Part shown: piece after piece, positions 35,837-45,000 of the stretch | Layout: each line of letters opens with the position of its first letter | Position numbering within the stretch: position 1 is the first letter of the stretch | From: Colwellia psychrerythraea | Lineage (GTDB): Bacteria; Pseudomonadota; Gammaproteobacteria; Enterobacterales; Alteromonadaceae | DNA length: 64,000 bases | Direction of reading: 5' to 3' | NCBI GenBank assembly: GCA_002163005.1 | Contig: MAAF01000025.1 | Coordinates: 124,001-188,000, forward strand | Program-made: the position numbers and the translations under genes | Notes under the pieces: model-generated | Databases searched by the model: none | Told to the model about the DNA's origin: nothing | Seen by the model: only the letters and a program-made list of their open reading frames with translations

Positions 35837-36719
35837 GAACAATTGCCCCTTTAGCAACGCCTTCATAAGCAATAACTTTCACTTCGTTATCTGCCAGTTC
35901 GCTATGTTGTGCTTTTATTTGTCTTAAAATAAAGTCTGCTAATAATTCTACCGTTGAATCACAATCAACTACATCAAGTACTTTGCTATCAACGGCGATA
36001 TCAAATCGACCTTGAGGTGCATGGTAACTAAAATATTGGTGATCGGGTGTTAAATTGTTTATTGCTTGAGCTGATAGCTGAATATCGTTGACAGAAATTC
36101 TGTCGGCTTCACTGGCAATATAAATATCTTTCCAGCGCTGACACCACGCAGCTTCTAACTTAGCGCTTCGTTCGCCATCAACTAAAATTTGAATTTTAGA
36201 ACGGTGACCATGCGCAATACGTTGACAATTACCATCATGTAACTTTAAGCCATGAGTATAATGATAATAATCCGTTGGAATATTTTCAGGACGCAAGACA
36301 AGTGTCAAACCTTGTACGTTATCTGGCAAGTGCGCCAAAATAATAGCCGTTAAGTGTTTAGTCACCTCAGGTATCGTGATGGTTAAACAATCGATTGAGG
36401 CAAAAGCACACGCTGGAGATTGTAAATAGTAACTTGCTGCATCACTGATAAAGTCTATCGTTTGATGACCGTCATTATGCGGCGATTCTGCCAAGGTTAA
36501 TGCTTGCTCTTGAATAGGTAATAACAATTTATGGTCAACAGCATCATCAATAATGGCTTTGATTTGCTTTTTTACTACGGCAAAATCAAGCACCATACTC
36601 ATTTCGTTTAACGATCCATCGAGTAACACATCCACAATCCAGCTCTCACCAACTATACCGCGCTGTTTACACAGGTATGAGAAATCAATAACGGTAAGAT
36701 CATCTACAAATAATTGCAT
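35829..36719 (-). CDS. 6-carboxytetrahydropterin synthase-like protein, tandem domains
   Basis: A 296-residue protein of the QueD / 6-pyruvoyl-tetrahydropterin synthase fold. It is about twice the normal size, with a first domain around GIVGESWIVDVLLDGSLNEM and DHKLLLP, and a second around RIAHGHRSKIQILVDGE and HQYFSYHAPQGRF. The usual zinc-binding His set is only partly visible in the first domain, so one half may be structural. It is coupled to the M23 peptidase gene. Its reaction in vivo, whether in queuosine or folate/pterin metabolism, is uncertain. Confidence 0.7.
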   Translation of the reverse strand: MQLFVDDLTVIDFSYLCKQRGIVGESWIVDVLLDGSLNEMSMVLDFAVVKKQIKAIIDDAVDHKLLLPIQEQALTLAESPHNDGHQTIDFISDAASYYLQSPACAFASIDCLTITIPEVTKHLTAIILAHLPDNVQGLTLVLRPENIPTDYYHYTHGLKLHDGNCQRIAHGHRSKIQILVDGERSAKLEAAWCQRWKDIYIASEADRISVNDIQLSAQAINNLTPDHQYFSYHAPQGRFDIAVDSKVLDVVDCDSTVELLADFILRQIKAQHSELADNEVKVIAYEGVAKGAIVHG

Positions 36720-36783
36720 TTTTTTCCTTATATTAAACTTAGGTTTACTTTTAGCTCTCTAATCATTTTTACAGGGTTAACTC

Positions 36784-36826
36784 ATACCAAGCCACTTGAA
36801 GATACTTGTTTCAGGTAGCTTGGGGT
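36784..36826. repeat. Short palindrome related to MITE ends
   Basis: CCAAGCCACTTGAA pairs with the complement of TTTCAGGTAGCTTGG around a short loop. The ATACCAAGCCACTTGAAG left arm is similar to the ends of the MITE at 19200-19468. It lies between pyrC (downstream side) and the QueD-like gene and may also slow transcription. Confidence 0.55.
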
Positions 36827-36832
36827 TAATCA

Positions 36833-37900
36833 TTAACCTTCTACTTGCCACAAAATATCTTCATCGGCACGAACAGGTACAACAACATCATCGCCAAAGC
36901 TCATTGTGGCTGGTACTTTCCATGCTTTTTTAACTAAGGTTATTTTATCTGTGCTTACCGGTAATTGATAGAAGTTTGCACCATTAAGGCTGGCAAATGC
37001 TTCTAATTTATCCAATGCATTTTCTTGTTCGAATACTTCGGCATATAACTCAATCGCTGCGTGGGCAGAATATACACCTGCACAACCACAAGCAGACTCT
37101 TTGGCATGTTGAGCATGTGGCGCAGAATCAGTACCTAAGAAGAATTTTTTGTCGCCACTGGTTGCTGCTTCTATTAACGCTTGTTGATGCGTGTTGCGTT
37201 TTAAAATAGGTAAACAGAAGTAATGTGGACGAATACCACCAACTAACATGTGATTACGGTTAAACAATAAATGATGAACGGTAATAGTAGCGCCAACATT
37301 CTCACCAGCAGCTTTAACAAAATCTACCGCATGTTTAGTGGTGATATGCTCTAACACGATTTTCAGATTAGGGTAATTAGCAACTAACGGCTGTAAAATT
37401 GTATCAATGAACACTTGTTCTCTATCGAAAATATCAATATCAGCAGCGGTTACTTCGCCGTGAATTAATAGTGGCATACCAACTGATTGCATTGCTGCAA
37501 AGACGTCAGTTAAATTGGCAACATCAGTTACACCCGATGAAGAGTTTGTCGTTGCACCTGCTGGATATAGTTTTGCCGCATAAACTAAACCTGCTTCTTT
37601 CGCTTCAATAATATCTTGTGCGCTGGTGTTATCTGTTAAATATAAAACCATTAATGGCTTGAAATGAGCACTAGGTGCTGCTGCCATAATTCGCTGATAG
37701 TAACTTTCTGCTAAAGCTGCATCTGTTACAGGAGGTACTAAATTTGGCATAATAATAGCTCTACCAAAATAACGGCTAATATCAGCTACGGTGTTTTTTA
37801 ATACGGCGCCGTCACGTAAATGTACATGCCAATCATCAGGACGAGCGATAGTTAACGTGTTAATTGAGGTATTTCCTGAACTATTATTTTCATTTGTCAT
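36833..37900 (-). CDS. pyrC: Dihydroorotase
   Basis: A 355-residue zinc enzyme that cyclises N-carbamoyl-aspartate to dihydroorotate in pyrimidine synthesis. It has the metal motif [27 protein letters not shown], the carbamylated Lys in [53 protein letters not shown] and [12 protein letters not shown]. This is the E. coli-type (class II) PyrC, with an N-terminal extension of about ten residues. It is a single-gene unit. Confidence 0.95.
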   Translation of the reverse strand: MTNENNSSGNTSINTLTIARPDDWHVHLRDGAVLKNTVADISRYFGRAIIMPNLVPPVTDAALAESYYQRIMAAAPSAHFKPLMVLYLTDNTSAQDIIEAKEAGLVYAAKLYPAGATTNSSSGVTDVANLTDVFAAMQSVGMPLLIHGEVTAADIDIFDREQVFIDTILQPLVANYPNLKIVLEHITTKHAVDFVKAAGENVGATITVHHLLFNRNHMLVGGIRPHYFCLPILKRNTHQQALIEAATSGDKKFFLGTDSAPHAQHAKESACGCAGVYSAHAAIELYAEVFEQENALDKLEAFASLNGANFYQLPVSTDKITLVKKAWKVPATMSFGDDVVVPVRADEDILWQVEG

Positions 37901-38107
37901 GATTTAACTTCCAATTTTTCTAATTACAATTTAGGTACAATCAAATTACCGTTGATTTTCGAGAAGTGATATTCATTCATTCAAATCAAAGGTAACTAAT
38001 TGTTTTATATGTTTAAATTACACTGGTAAATATTGTAAAATAAAAGTAACGCGACACCAGTAAAGTAACGTGTTACCAAAGTAGTCTACTATTTATTGTT
38101 CGTTGTT

Positions 38108-39163
38108 CTATTCACTCTCGACTTTTTCACTATCAAGAAGCGCCATTAACTGTTCTTTTAAATTCGGCGGTACTTTATAGATCACTAACGAGTCATTATG
38201 CGGATTATAAACGACATCTTCACCAAAATGGCTACGCTCAAAGCTTAAACTTATGCCATTACCGTAACCTGAATATTTAGTGATTTTGTTCACCACTGCT
38301 TGTTCATGCGGAAACGATTCTTCTATGGGGTATGATTGCGTTTGGCAGAACTGATAAAAATCTTGTTCTGATCCTGCACTTTCAATAACTTTACCTACCT
38401 CTTGAAGTGATACATCTTGAGAACTCGCTTTTTGCTCTTTACAGTAACTGAGCAAATCTTTACGTGTTTTTTGCTTTTCTGCTGGGTCTAATTGATTAAC
38501 TGAAACATAATCTTCAACCGCTTGTACTAATGTTTGTGTTTGCTCTTTCGAGTTTAAACCTTCCTCACAGCCTAAAAAGTCTAAAAAGAAGTCAGATACT
38601 TTACGACCGGCTCTGCCTTTAACAAAAGAAATATAACGGTTGCCTTGGCTATTGTCTTTGTAATCGAATAAATCAATTCGAGCAGCGAGTTGTAATTTAT
38701 TTGTATCTAGGTGCTGCGCGGCTGAAATATTTAACTCGCCGTCAACGCTGTAATGCTCTGAAACAGGGATAACCGCAACAAATAAGTAACGACCACCCAT
38801 GTATTCATAATGACATATAACAAAATAACCTGTCTCTTCTATGTCATATTTTTCGATTTCATTTTTTAATACATTGCCCGCCTGCACACTAAAATCATAA
38901 AAATTTTGTTGTTCAGTTAAGTAGCTTTCCATTAAATCAACAAAGCGCGCTGAATCACCTTCACTAGGCATAGATGAAAAACTGCCATAAGCCTTACTAC
39001 CCTTTGCATTATAAATGGCATGTAAACCATCAACAAAGTTAGTTACCTTCGCATTTTCTTGTGCGAATTCAGTATTTTCTGGCCCTAGGCGTAATACTAC
39101 TTCACCTGTTCCTTCTTTTTTAGACAAAAAATGTAGTGCAATGTTATTAATTATTAAGCTCAT
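38108..39163 (-). CDS. yejK: Nucleoid-associated protein YejK (NdpA)
   Basis: A 351-residue member of the NdpA/YejK family. It has the family opening IINNIALHFLSKKEGTGEVVLRLG, VTNFVDGLHAIYNAKGSKAYG, then GNRYISFVKGRAGRKVSDFF and the end ISLSFERSHFGEDVVYNPHND. It binds nucleoid DNA in E. coli; precise role is unclear. It is divergent from yejL-yejM, the arrangement known in other gammaproteobacteria. Confidence 0.92.
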   Translation of the reverse strand: MSLIINNIALHFLSKKEGTGEVVLRLGPENTEFAQENAKVTNFVDGLHAIYNAKGSKAYGSFSSMPSEGDSARFVDLMESYLTEQQNFYDFSVQAGNVLKNEIEKYDIEETGYFVICHYEYMGGRYLFVAVIPVSEHYSVDGELNISAAQHLDTNKLQLAARIDLFDYKDNSQGNRYISFVKGRAGRKVSDFFLDFLGCEEGLNSKEQTQTLVQAVEDYVSVNQLDPAEKQKTRKDLLSYCKEQKASSQDVSLQEVGKVIESAGSEQDFYQFCQTQSYPIEESFPHEQAVVNKITKYSGYGNGISLSFERSHFGEDVVYNPHNDSLVIYKVPPNLKEQLMALLDSEKVESE

Positions 39164-39310
39164 ATGATTCTTATGTTCAGTTACTGATGTTAATTAAAGT
39201 TGGTGTTTTGTACTACTGCTGCTGCTATTTTTATATCAGGTATATATTAAAGTGTGCAGGCTTTTGATAAACTAGAGAAATTAAATTTATCATTAACGAA
39301 AACTATTATT

Positions 39311-39517
39311 ATGCCTATTGTATCTAAATATTCGAACGAACGTGTAGAAAAAATTATCCAAGATTTGTTAGATGTTCTTGTGAAAGAAGAAGTAACACCA
39401 GATTTAGCCCTAATGTGCTTGGGTAACGCTGTTACTAACATTATTGCCCAAGTACCTGAAAGCAAACGTGTTGCTGTTGTAGACAACTTTACTAAAGCCT
39501 TAAAACAATCGGTTTAA
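39311..39517 (+). CDS. yejL: YejL family protein (UPF0352)
   Basis: A 68-residue protein ([20 protein letters not shown]) ending KALKQSV, standard for the family. The ATG at 39311 fits relatives; an in-frame upstream start at 39254 would add 19 residues without support. It is 44 bases upstream of yejM, probably in the same transcript. Function unknown. Confidence 0.9.
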
Positions 39518-39561
39518 ACCCTTTTATTTAATTTTACCTGCAACAAGAAGAATTATTATCA

Positions 39562-41322
39562 ATGGTTTCATTTGATACAAAAAGCTACAGTAAAAAACTA
39601 TTACATTTGATCAGTTGGAGCCATTGGTTCACATTTTTCAATATTTTAGCAGCAATTGCTCTCTCCTCTTACTATTTATTTAGTGAAGCTGCGCCAACGA
39701 CACTCTTTGGCCAAGCTTACTTAATAACTACCTGGGTGAGTCATATTGCGTTTCTAACCTTTATGAGTTTTGTTTTGGTGTTATTTCCTTTAACACTGAT
39801 CCTGCCACACACAAAGTTTATTAGAACCAGTGGCTCTATCATTTTTACCATTGGTTTATTACTTTTGGTATTAGATGGTTTTATCTATAGTCGCTTGGGT
39901 TATCACTTAAATGCTTCTTCTAGTGCACAAATTATAAGCTTGATACAAGAAATAGCTCAAGAAAACAACCTGTTGTATACCTTTATTGGTGCTCTGGCTA
40001 TTATTGTTTTAAGCTTTGAGTTCATCGTAAGTAATTACGCGTGGAAACATTTAAAGCAATTACAAAAAACAATTTTTGCTCGTTTTGTTATTTTTGCTTT
40101 AGTCTTATCATTCTTCTTTAGCCATATAAGTCATATTTGGGCTGATGCTAACCTTGATTATGATATTTTACGTCAAGATACGGTTTTACCATTATCTTAT
40201 CCAGCAACAGCAAAAACATTACTTACCAAATACGGTTTATTTAACATTGAAGATTATATAGAGCGTAAAAATAGCCCACTATCATTTAGTCATGCTATTC
40301 CTACTTACCCGACTATTGATTCTGGTCTTTGCCTCAGTGAAAATGCTGATCCCCCCCCGACTAATTCAACTTTTTTGATTCTAACGGAGCAACAAGTATC
40401 GGTTACTCAGCTTAATCAATTTATTAACCGAGCCAGTGCTACCACCTTACATTTAACCAACAATATTGATACTGGTCTTAAAGATGATGCTTGGTTTAAC
40501 CTGTTATATTCTTTACCGAGTATTTATCAAGAAGATATTTTAAAGCAAGGTGTTAAGCCACTTTTGTTTCAGCGCCTTGACCAACAAGCCCTTACAACGA
40601 GCTTAACGGTTATCTCTGATGAATTTTCAGCGACAGTCCCACAAGATAACTCCCCATCTGAAAATGATGCTGTAATTGAGCCTCGTTGGTTCGAAGCATT
40701 ATTCAGTGAAAAAACGGAACTAGAAAATGTCTCAAGTTTACTGTTTGCTGAAAAATTAAATAATAAAGCACCGGGTTTGCATATTATCTACTTTAAAAAT
40801 AGCCTTGCTGTTGATGCTAATAAAGCAGTAAAAAATAATAATCAATACCAATTTGAGTTGTTTATTGATGCTTTGTTGTTAGCTCAAAAACAAAAAAGTC
40901 AAAAAGATATTATTTGGATTAGCTCTATAGGCAATCAAAGTAACGAAACGCGTTTAAATACCAAACCTGCGTTATTTATTTACCCGCAGCCTGGCAAGGT
41001 TCGCCATAAGGATGTAAGTTTTAACACCAGTAATATGGACTTACAGCCAACGTTGATGAATCAATGGTTAGCGTGTAACTTTACCATTAATAGTAATGGT
41101 AGTGATTTACCAGCCTTGAATAAAGATAGAGTTATTGCCAATACCACTGATAAAGGCATTATTATCTTCGATAAAGATAAATCTGTTTTTGTTGACCAAA
41201 ATGGCAACTTTCAAAGTTATTCGCGTCAATTTTCATCGCCAATAACCGTTAATTCTGACTTTCCATTAATGATTGATGGTGTACACTTTATTAAACTGTT
41301 TACCCAGCAAGAAAAGCCGTAA
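39562..41322 (+). CDS. yejM: Inner-membrane LPS regulator YejM (PbgA)
   Basis: A 586-residue protein with an N-terminal DUF3413 region of five transmembrane helices (within about residues 15-195) and a periplasmic sulfatase-like C-terminal domain. NNIDTGLKDDAWFNLLYSLPSIYQEDIL corresponds to the NTDTGLFGLFYG block of E. coli YejM. The catalytic metal site of true sulfatases is not seen, as in the E. coli protein, which monitors LPS and controls LpxC turnover. The C-terminal domain is strongly diverged. Codons near residue 264 contain a run of eight C (40351-40358). Confidence 0.88.
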   Translation: MVSFDTKSYSKKLLHLISWSHWFTFFNILAAIALSSYYLFSEAAPTTLFGQAYLITTWVSHIAFLTFMSFVLVLFPLTLILPHTKFIRTSGSIIFTIGLLLLVLDGFIYSRLGYHLNASSSAQIISLIQEIAQENNLLYTFIGALAIIVLSFEFIVSNYAWKHLKQLQKTIFARFVIFALVLSFFFSHISHIWADANLDYDILRQDTVLPLSYPATAKTLLTKYGLFNIEDYIERKNSPLSFSHAIPTYPTIDSGLCLSENADPPPTNSTFLILTEQQVSVTQLNQFINRASATTLHLTNNIDTGLKDDAWFNLLYSLPSIYQEDILKQGVKPLLFQRLDQQALTTSLTVISDEFSATVPQDNSPSENDAVIEPRWFEALFSEKTELENVSSLLFAEKLNNKAPGLHIIYFKNSLAVDANKAVKNNNQYQFELFIDALLLAQKQKSQKDIIWISSIGNQSNETRLNTKPALFIYPQPGKVRHKDVSFNTSNMDLQPTLMNQWLACNFTINSNGSDLPALNKDRVIANTTDKGIIIFDKDKSVFVDQNGNFQSYSRQFSSPITVNSDFPLMIDGVHFIKLFTQQEKP

Positions 41323-41407
41323 AGGCTTTAACAAAGGTGTTTGAGTGTAATATTGAGTAATAGTTAGCCATTTAGTTCATCCAAACTAACTATTCTCTTA
41401 ATTGTCA

Positions 41408-41435
41408 TTGCATTACGTTGATAAATCATTAATAT
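41408..41435 (+). promoter_or_regulatory. Candidate promoter of tRNA-Pro
   Basis: TTGCAT (-35) and TAATAT (-10) are spaced by 16 bases and end 39 bases before the tRNA, leaving a short 5' leader. Identified by eye only. Confidence 0.4.
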
Positions 41436-41474
41436 ACAAGCGGTAAACTTGTTAAGCCCTAGAGTTTACATTGT

Positions 41475-41551
41475 CGGGGTATAGCGCAGCTTGGTAGCGC
41501 GCGCGCCTGGGGGGCGTGAGGTCGACAGTTCGAATCTGTCTACTCCGACCA
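41475..41551 (+). tRNA. tRNA-Pro (anticodon GGG)
   Basis: A 77-nt cloverleaf with encoded CCA. Acceptor CGGGGTA pairs with TACTCCG (one G-T), the anticodon stem CGCGC/GCGTG encloses CTGGGGG with anticodon GGG, and the T arm is GACAG-TTCGAAT-CTGTC. It is followed by a terminator at 41567-41611. Its 3' 49 nt are repeated at 46042-46090, suggesting use as an integration site. Confidence 0.95.
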
Positions 41552-41566
41552 TATTAGTAAAACATA

Positions 41567-41611
41567 AAGCCACTTAACAGTAGTTGTAATGACTATTCAA
41601 GTGGCTTTTTT
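41567..41611 (+). terminator. Terminator after tRNA-Pro
   Basis: AAGCCACTT pairs with AAGTGGCTT, followed by a T-run. An almost identical copy follows the partial tRNA at 46108-46153. Confidence 0.85.
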
Positions 41612-41659
41612 GTGTCTGTTGTTTGAGGTAAATTTGACGGACTAACTGAAAGTTGATTG

Positions 41660-41681
41660 TGTCTAACACATGCCTAACACT
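41660..41681. repeat. Paired CTAACA motif, left
   Basis: TGTCTAACACATGCCTAACACT contains two half-sites of the form CTAACA. Eighteen of 22 bases agree with 45931-45952. Position, about 110 bases inside the element, suits integrase arm-type sites. Confidence 0.45.
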
Positions 41682-41826
41682 CAACTAATTATTTTCAATT
41701 ATGTTTTATTGGTCATTTCCCTACCTACCGTCAGTTGTAGTTTTTTGCTGACTATCAAATGTTACGTTTAACTGAATGAGTACAAACACCCAAAAGTATC
41801 ATGAGGTGATATGTACACACCCATCT

Positions 41827-42939
41827 CTAGCCTGCATTAGCACGGCAGGCAACAAAGTTATCCATATTTTTTAGCCATTCATCATCTTTTTCAAACAAAA
41901 ACCGCTTTTCACTCAGTATTGACTTCACTTTATCCAATGAGTTTCCAGCCGCCAGCATACCCGTTAATTGATATCGCGTAGCTCCTGCATCATAAGGGGC
42001 TAGTTCTACTGCTTGACGAAAATCGGCTAAGCCATCCATACCCCGCCTAAATTGCACCATACCGCGTAATAGATAGGCATCCACCTTCAACGGTATACGC
42101 GTGACGGGATTGGTTAAAACTCGGCTAAAACTGTTGTGTGCAGCTTGCCAATCGCCTCGAAGCACTTGAAAAATACCGCCAGCCATATCGGTGAATTCAG
42201 AGGTTTGCTTCGATATCTTAGGAAGTGACACGTAGCCTTCATTATTTTCACTACGCAATTTGGTAGGGGCGTTGGGTAAGTGGCGATTAAATTCTAGAAA
42301 TTGTAGATCGTCACCTGTGTAGCCTATTACCTTCTTACTATGAATTGACGGGGTAATAGGCAATCCTTTGACTTCACGAAATCTTGCCACTACAGCCTCA
42401 TCTAAAACTATGCCCGCCATATTGTAGCGACGTCTTGGCAACGGCGTGTAGAGCTCCTGTTCTCCGCATAGTAATGGCCAAACCTCGAGGTTTTTTTGAC
42501 GAAAATCGCAAGGCTGATTGACATTGAAATCACAACCTTTGTGAGAAGATTGGTAACTAGGAAGCAATATATCGACTTCAACTACCACTTCACTACCAAA
42601 TTGCTGTGTGTTGCCTAGAACAATCATTTGGGCAAGTAAGTTATTCGATTGTGCGATGCTAAGCGCCTGTTTGTATTGGCTCACACCGTAAGCCGCACCG
42701 TCCCACTTGATCATGCCTCGTCCAAAATCTAAGTTTTGAGGATTATGTGGCCAAGGCTTTTTTCGTGTTGTTTGCGCCAGTTCCAGCGAAAGTACTGTGC
42801 TTACATTTCGGCCCAATGACTCTTGGCCCGTAAAGGCAGGAAAATACACAGTAATTTGATCGGGGTTAATCTGCGCTTTAAGGGGCAAGAAGCATCCAGT
42901 CAAGCAGAGGCAATATACTAGGACTCTCATCGATTGCAC
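41827..42939 (-). CDS. Exported protein with TPR-like end, unknown function
   Basis: A 370-residue protein, last of four overlapping genes in the tRNA-Pro island. The N-terminus (MRVLVYCLCLTGCFLPLKAQ) is a short signal; LTGC fits a lipobox, so it may be a lipoprotein, although cleavage after KAQ is an alternative. The C-terminal third (about residues 255-345) has TPR-like helix pairs: GGIFQVLRGDWQAAHNSFSRVL, AYLLRGMVQFRRGMDGLADFRQAVELAPYDAG. The middle has several Cys (GCDFNVNQPCDF, LLCGEQ) and is not recognised. It overlaps the previous gene by 13 bases. Confidence 0.65.
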   Translation of the reverse strand: MQSMRVLVYCLCLTGCFLPLKAQINPDQITVYFPAFTGQESLGRNVSTVLSLELAQTTRKKPWPHNPQNLDFGRGMIKWDGAAYGVSQYKQALSIAQSNNLLAQMIVLGNTQQFGSEVVVEVDILLPSYQSSHKGCDFNVNQPCDFRQKNLEVWPLLCGEQELYTPLPRRRYNMAGIVLDEAVVARFREVKGLPITPSIHSKKVIGYTGDDLQFLEFNRHLPNAPTKLRSENNEGYVSLPKISKQTSEFTDMAGGIFQVLRGDWQAAHNSFSRVLTNPVTRIPLKVDAYLLRGMVQFRRGMDGLADFRQAVELAPYDAGATRYQLTGMLAAGNSLDKVKSILSEKRFLFEKDDEWLKNMDNFVACRANAG

Positions 42940-43604
42940 TCCACTCTAAGGGCTTGAATGCTATCTACAATCATTGTTTCCAGCTTTTCGCCGAGTTCGG
43001 GTTGCTGCTCGGAAACTGCTTTAGCACGCTTTTGTGCTTCACTTAGTAAGGCTACTTTTGAGGTAAAATGCGTACATTGCACATCAGGTTGATTAGCAAT
43101 GGCATATAAAATGGCAACTGAGTGACTATCAAAAGTAGTATCATAAAATTTTCCTACTAAAGGCAATTGTAAGTCGATCACCTTCTGTTTGCTCGGCGAT
43201 TCGATTTCTCCCCAATAGAGAGTTGTGTGAATGTTGGGTACATCACCACGATCATTTACTACACCAGTAAGTAATGCCAATGCGCCAGTATCTCGCCAAT
43301 ACCTTTGTTTTAGCTGGGAATTTCCAATTAGGTCTGCTGGGCGGCGCAACTTTTTGTTTTTGTCCATTACGGGTACAACCATAAGGGCATTTAATGCGGG
43401 CCAGTCATCACCCAGTGCCAGTTCATCTGACAACCTTGGCATTTTTTGTTCTAACACATAGCGAAAGTCCTCAAACAAGGCTACACGCTGTTTAGTCGTG
43501 GTCAGTCCATATTGAAATAGATGTATATTTGCGCGCGGCTCAGCCGTTGAGTGGGAAGCCGTTATTACTAAAGCTAGGCCTATTAAGACTTTGGACAAGG
43601 ACAT
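42927..43604 (-). CDS. Secreted or periplasmic protein, unknown function
   Basis: A 225-residue protein with a signal peptide (MSLSKVLIGLALVITASHSTAEP) and no further membrane segments. The mature part has mixed alpha/beta character (YVLEQKMPRLSDELAL, TGALALLTGVVNDRG, HTTLYWGEI) and one Cys near position 175 plus one near the end, which could form a disulfide. I do not recognise a family. It overlaps both neighbours (22 and 13 bases), so it is co-translated with them and likely acts with them in the envelope. Confidence 0.65.
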   Translation of the reverse strand: MSLSKVLIGLALVITASHSTAEPRANIHLFQYGLTTTKQRVALFEDFRYVLEQKMPRLSDELALGDDWPALNALMVVPVMDKNKKLRRPADLIGNSQLKQRYWRDTGALALLTGVVNDRGDVPNIHTTLYWGEIESPSKQKVIDLQLPLVGKFYDTTFDSHSVAILYAIANQPDVQCTHFTSKVALLSEAQKRAKAVSEQQPELGEKLETMIVDSIQALRVECNR

Positions 43605-44113
43605 TTCACATCTCTAAACGAAGATTTTTGGTTGAAAGAAATACTGTACAAACGAACTTGAACAATACACGTTTCTTGCTGACGGGCTGAGTATGGCGCC
43701 AAGCCTCCAGGACTTATATGATCATCTGTGGTCAATAAAATTGAACGCGTCTGTCCGCCTTCTATAAGCTTTTTTTCTGCACTAAGCTGCATTTGAAGCG
43801 GCTTAAATTTTCCTTTGTTAGTGGTAAATTCAGCATGGGTAAAAATAGCAGCGCGATTCCCCTGATTACTGGCAAATAATTCAATTTGTTTTGCCATACA
43901 CGCGGCCAAGGTAAATTGTAAATCTGATGTTTTTGTTTCTAATTTATCGTAGATAAATGCGAATGCAAGAGTAGAAATAGGTACCAATGCAATTAAACTA
44001 TTGAGCATACTGCTTGACAACCAACGATATCCAAGGCTTTGAAATTCACCACATTTGGTACACTTCTGGGCTTTTTCCGGTATAGGATGTCCACAAACTC
44101 GGCAGTCCATCAT
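43583..44113 (-). CDS. Zinc-ribbon membrane-anchored protein, unknown function
   Basis: A 176-residue protein. It begins with a zinc ribbon, CRVCGHPIPEKAQKCTKCG (two CxxC pairs, residues 4-22), followed by one transmembrane helix (about 37-55) and a C-terminal part of about 120 residues with beta-rich sequence (ISPGGLAPYSARQQETCIVQVRLYSI). Such ribbon-helix-domain proteins usually keep the ribbon in the cytoplasm and the C-terminus outside. Its ATG overlaps the previous stop as TAATG. No family assigned. Confidence 0.65.
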   Translation of the reverse strand: MMDCRVCGHPIPEKAQKCTKCGEFQSLGYRWLSSSMLNSLIALVPISTLAFAFIYDKLETKTSDLQFTLAACMAKQIELFASNQGNRAAIFTHAEFTTNKGKFKPLQMQLSAEKKLIEGGQTRSILLTTDDHISPGGLAPYSARQQETCIVQVRLYSISFNQKSSFRDVKCPCPKS

Positions 44114-44430
44114 TATCGCTCAAATCCCAACTGTTTAAGCAAAACAGAACTAATTTGTCCATCGATCTCCATACCTTTATCATGCTGAAAAGACCGGATA
44201 GCTCGACGCGTATTGGGCCCAATGATGCCGTCGGCAGTACCCGCGTCGAAGCCCATAGAATTAAGTTTTTCCTGTACTGCACGGATTAAGTTTTCTGGCC
44301 AATGTGTGCGATCTGATGGGCGGTGTAAAAGTTCGCCACCAAAGGATGCAGACGTATAAATGGAAGTGACAAATAGAGCTACTAAGCCCTTCAGAAGTCT
44401 GCGTTTTGAACGAGAGGTTGTTAATGGCAA
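44113..44430 (-). CDS. Peptidoglycan-binding domain protein
   Basis: A 105-residue protein with an N-terminal hydrophobic signal (LLKGLVALFVTSIYTSASFGG) and a PG_binding_1 domain: LIRAVQEKLNSMGFDAGTADGIIGPNTRRAIRSFQ (about residues 53-88). I chose a TTG start at 44430 because AGGG lies eight to eleven bases upstream and the signal peptide then has a normal length; an earlier TTG at 44535 lacks this. It is the first gene of the overlapping four-gene cluster. The domain anchors proteins to the cell wall. Confidence 0.7.
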   Translation of the reverse strand: MPLTTSRSKRRLLKGLVALFVTSIYTSASFGGELLHRPSDRTHWPENLIRAVQEKLNSMGFDAGTADGIIGPNTRRAIRSFQHDKGMEIDGQISSVLLKQLGFER

Positions 44431-45000
44431 AGCGTTTTCCCTAATGCTATGAATGAAGTGTGGTTGCGAAGCTGTAGAATGACAAAATCTTGCAATTGAA
44501 CAATCCACCGCTGAGCTAAGTATAGTCAAAAACAATAATTTTTATAATAAAACTTAGACATGATGAAAAAGTGATATTAAATATGTGAAATATGGCGAGG
44601 GAGTTGCATTTTAAAATAGTGATTTACTTTGCTGCTCAATGTCTAATCAAAATTTGACTGTTGGCGCACGTTTTTAAGGCTATGTTTCATCTGAAATGTG
44701 CACAAGGTTATGATAGATACCACTCAAGCTGGTTTAACCAATCAACGCATATAATTAAACACCCATGTATCTATATAATTGCCCCCGCCGATCTTGTGTG
44801 CTGTGGTCGGTGGGGGGGCTAATAACTGTATTAATAATGTTATAGCCTGGTACAGAGAGCATTCAGGGCTTATTGGGTTGGTTAATCAGTTAAATCAAAA
44901 GTAACCTCATGAGATAATTATCTTATCTATCCTACACCTGCATTGTACTCGCCCGCGATTGCTGGCATATTCACCCCATAATTAAACTCAAAGTACAATA
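44431..45000. other. Intergenic stretch of the island
   Basis: About 570 bases between divergent genes (peptidoglycan-binding protein leftward, endonuclease rightward). It should hold both promoters. It includes the GC-rich hairpin at 44781-44819. Confidence 0.5.
44781..44819. repeat. GC-rich hairpin in the island
   Basis: GCCCCCGCCGATC pairs with GGTCGGTGGGGGGGC across an 11-base loop (TTGTGTGCTGT), with a few mismatches or bulges. It stands out in AT-rich surroundings and has no T-run. Confidence 0.6.

Larger units (their letters stand above)
41552..41826. other. Left end of the tRNA-Pro island
   Basis: Holds the tRNA terminator and, at 41660-41681, the paired CTAACA motif that has a partner near the right end of the island. 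No gene. Confidence 0.5.

Noticed and set aside
36784-36826. Terminator of pyrC
   Set aside because: Position would fit but there is no T-run on the minus strand, and the ends match a dispersed repeat family.
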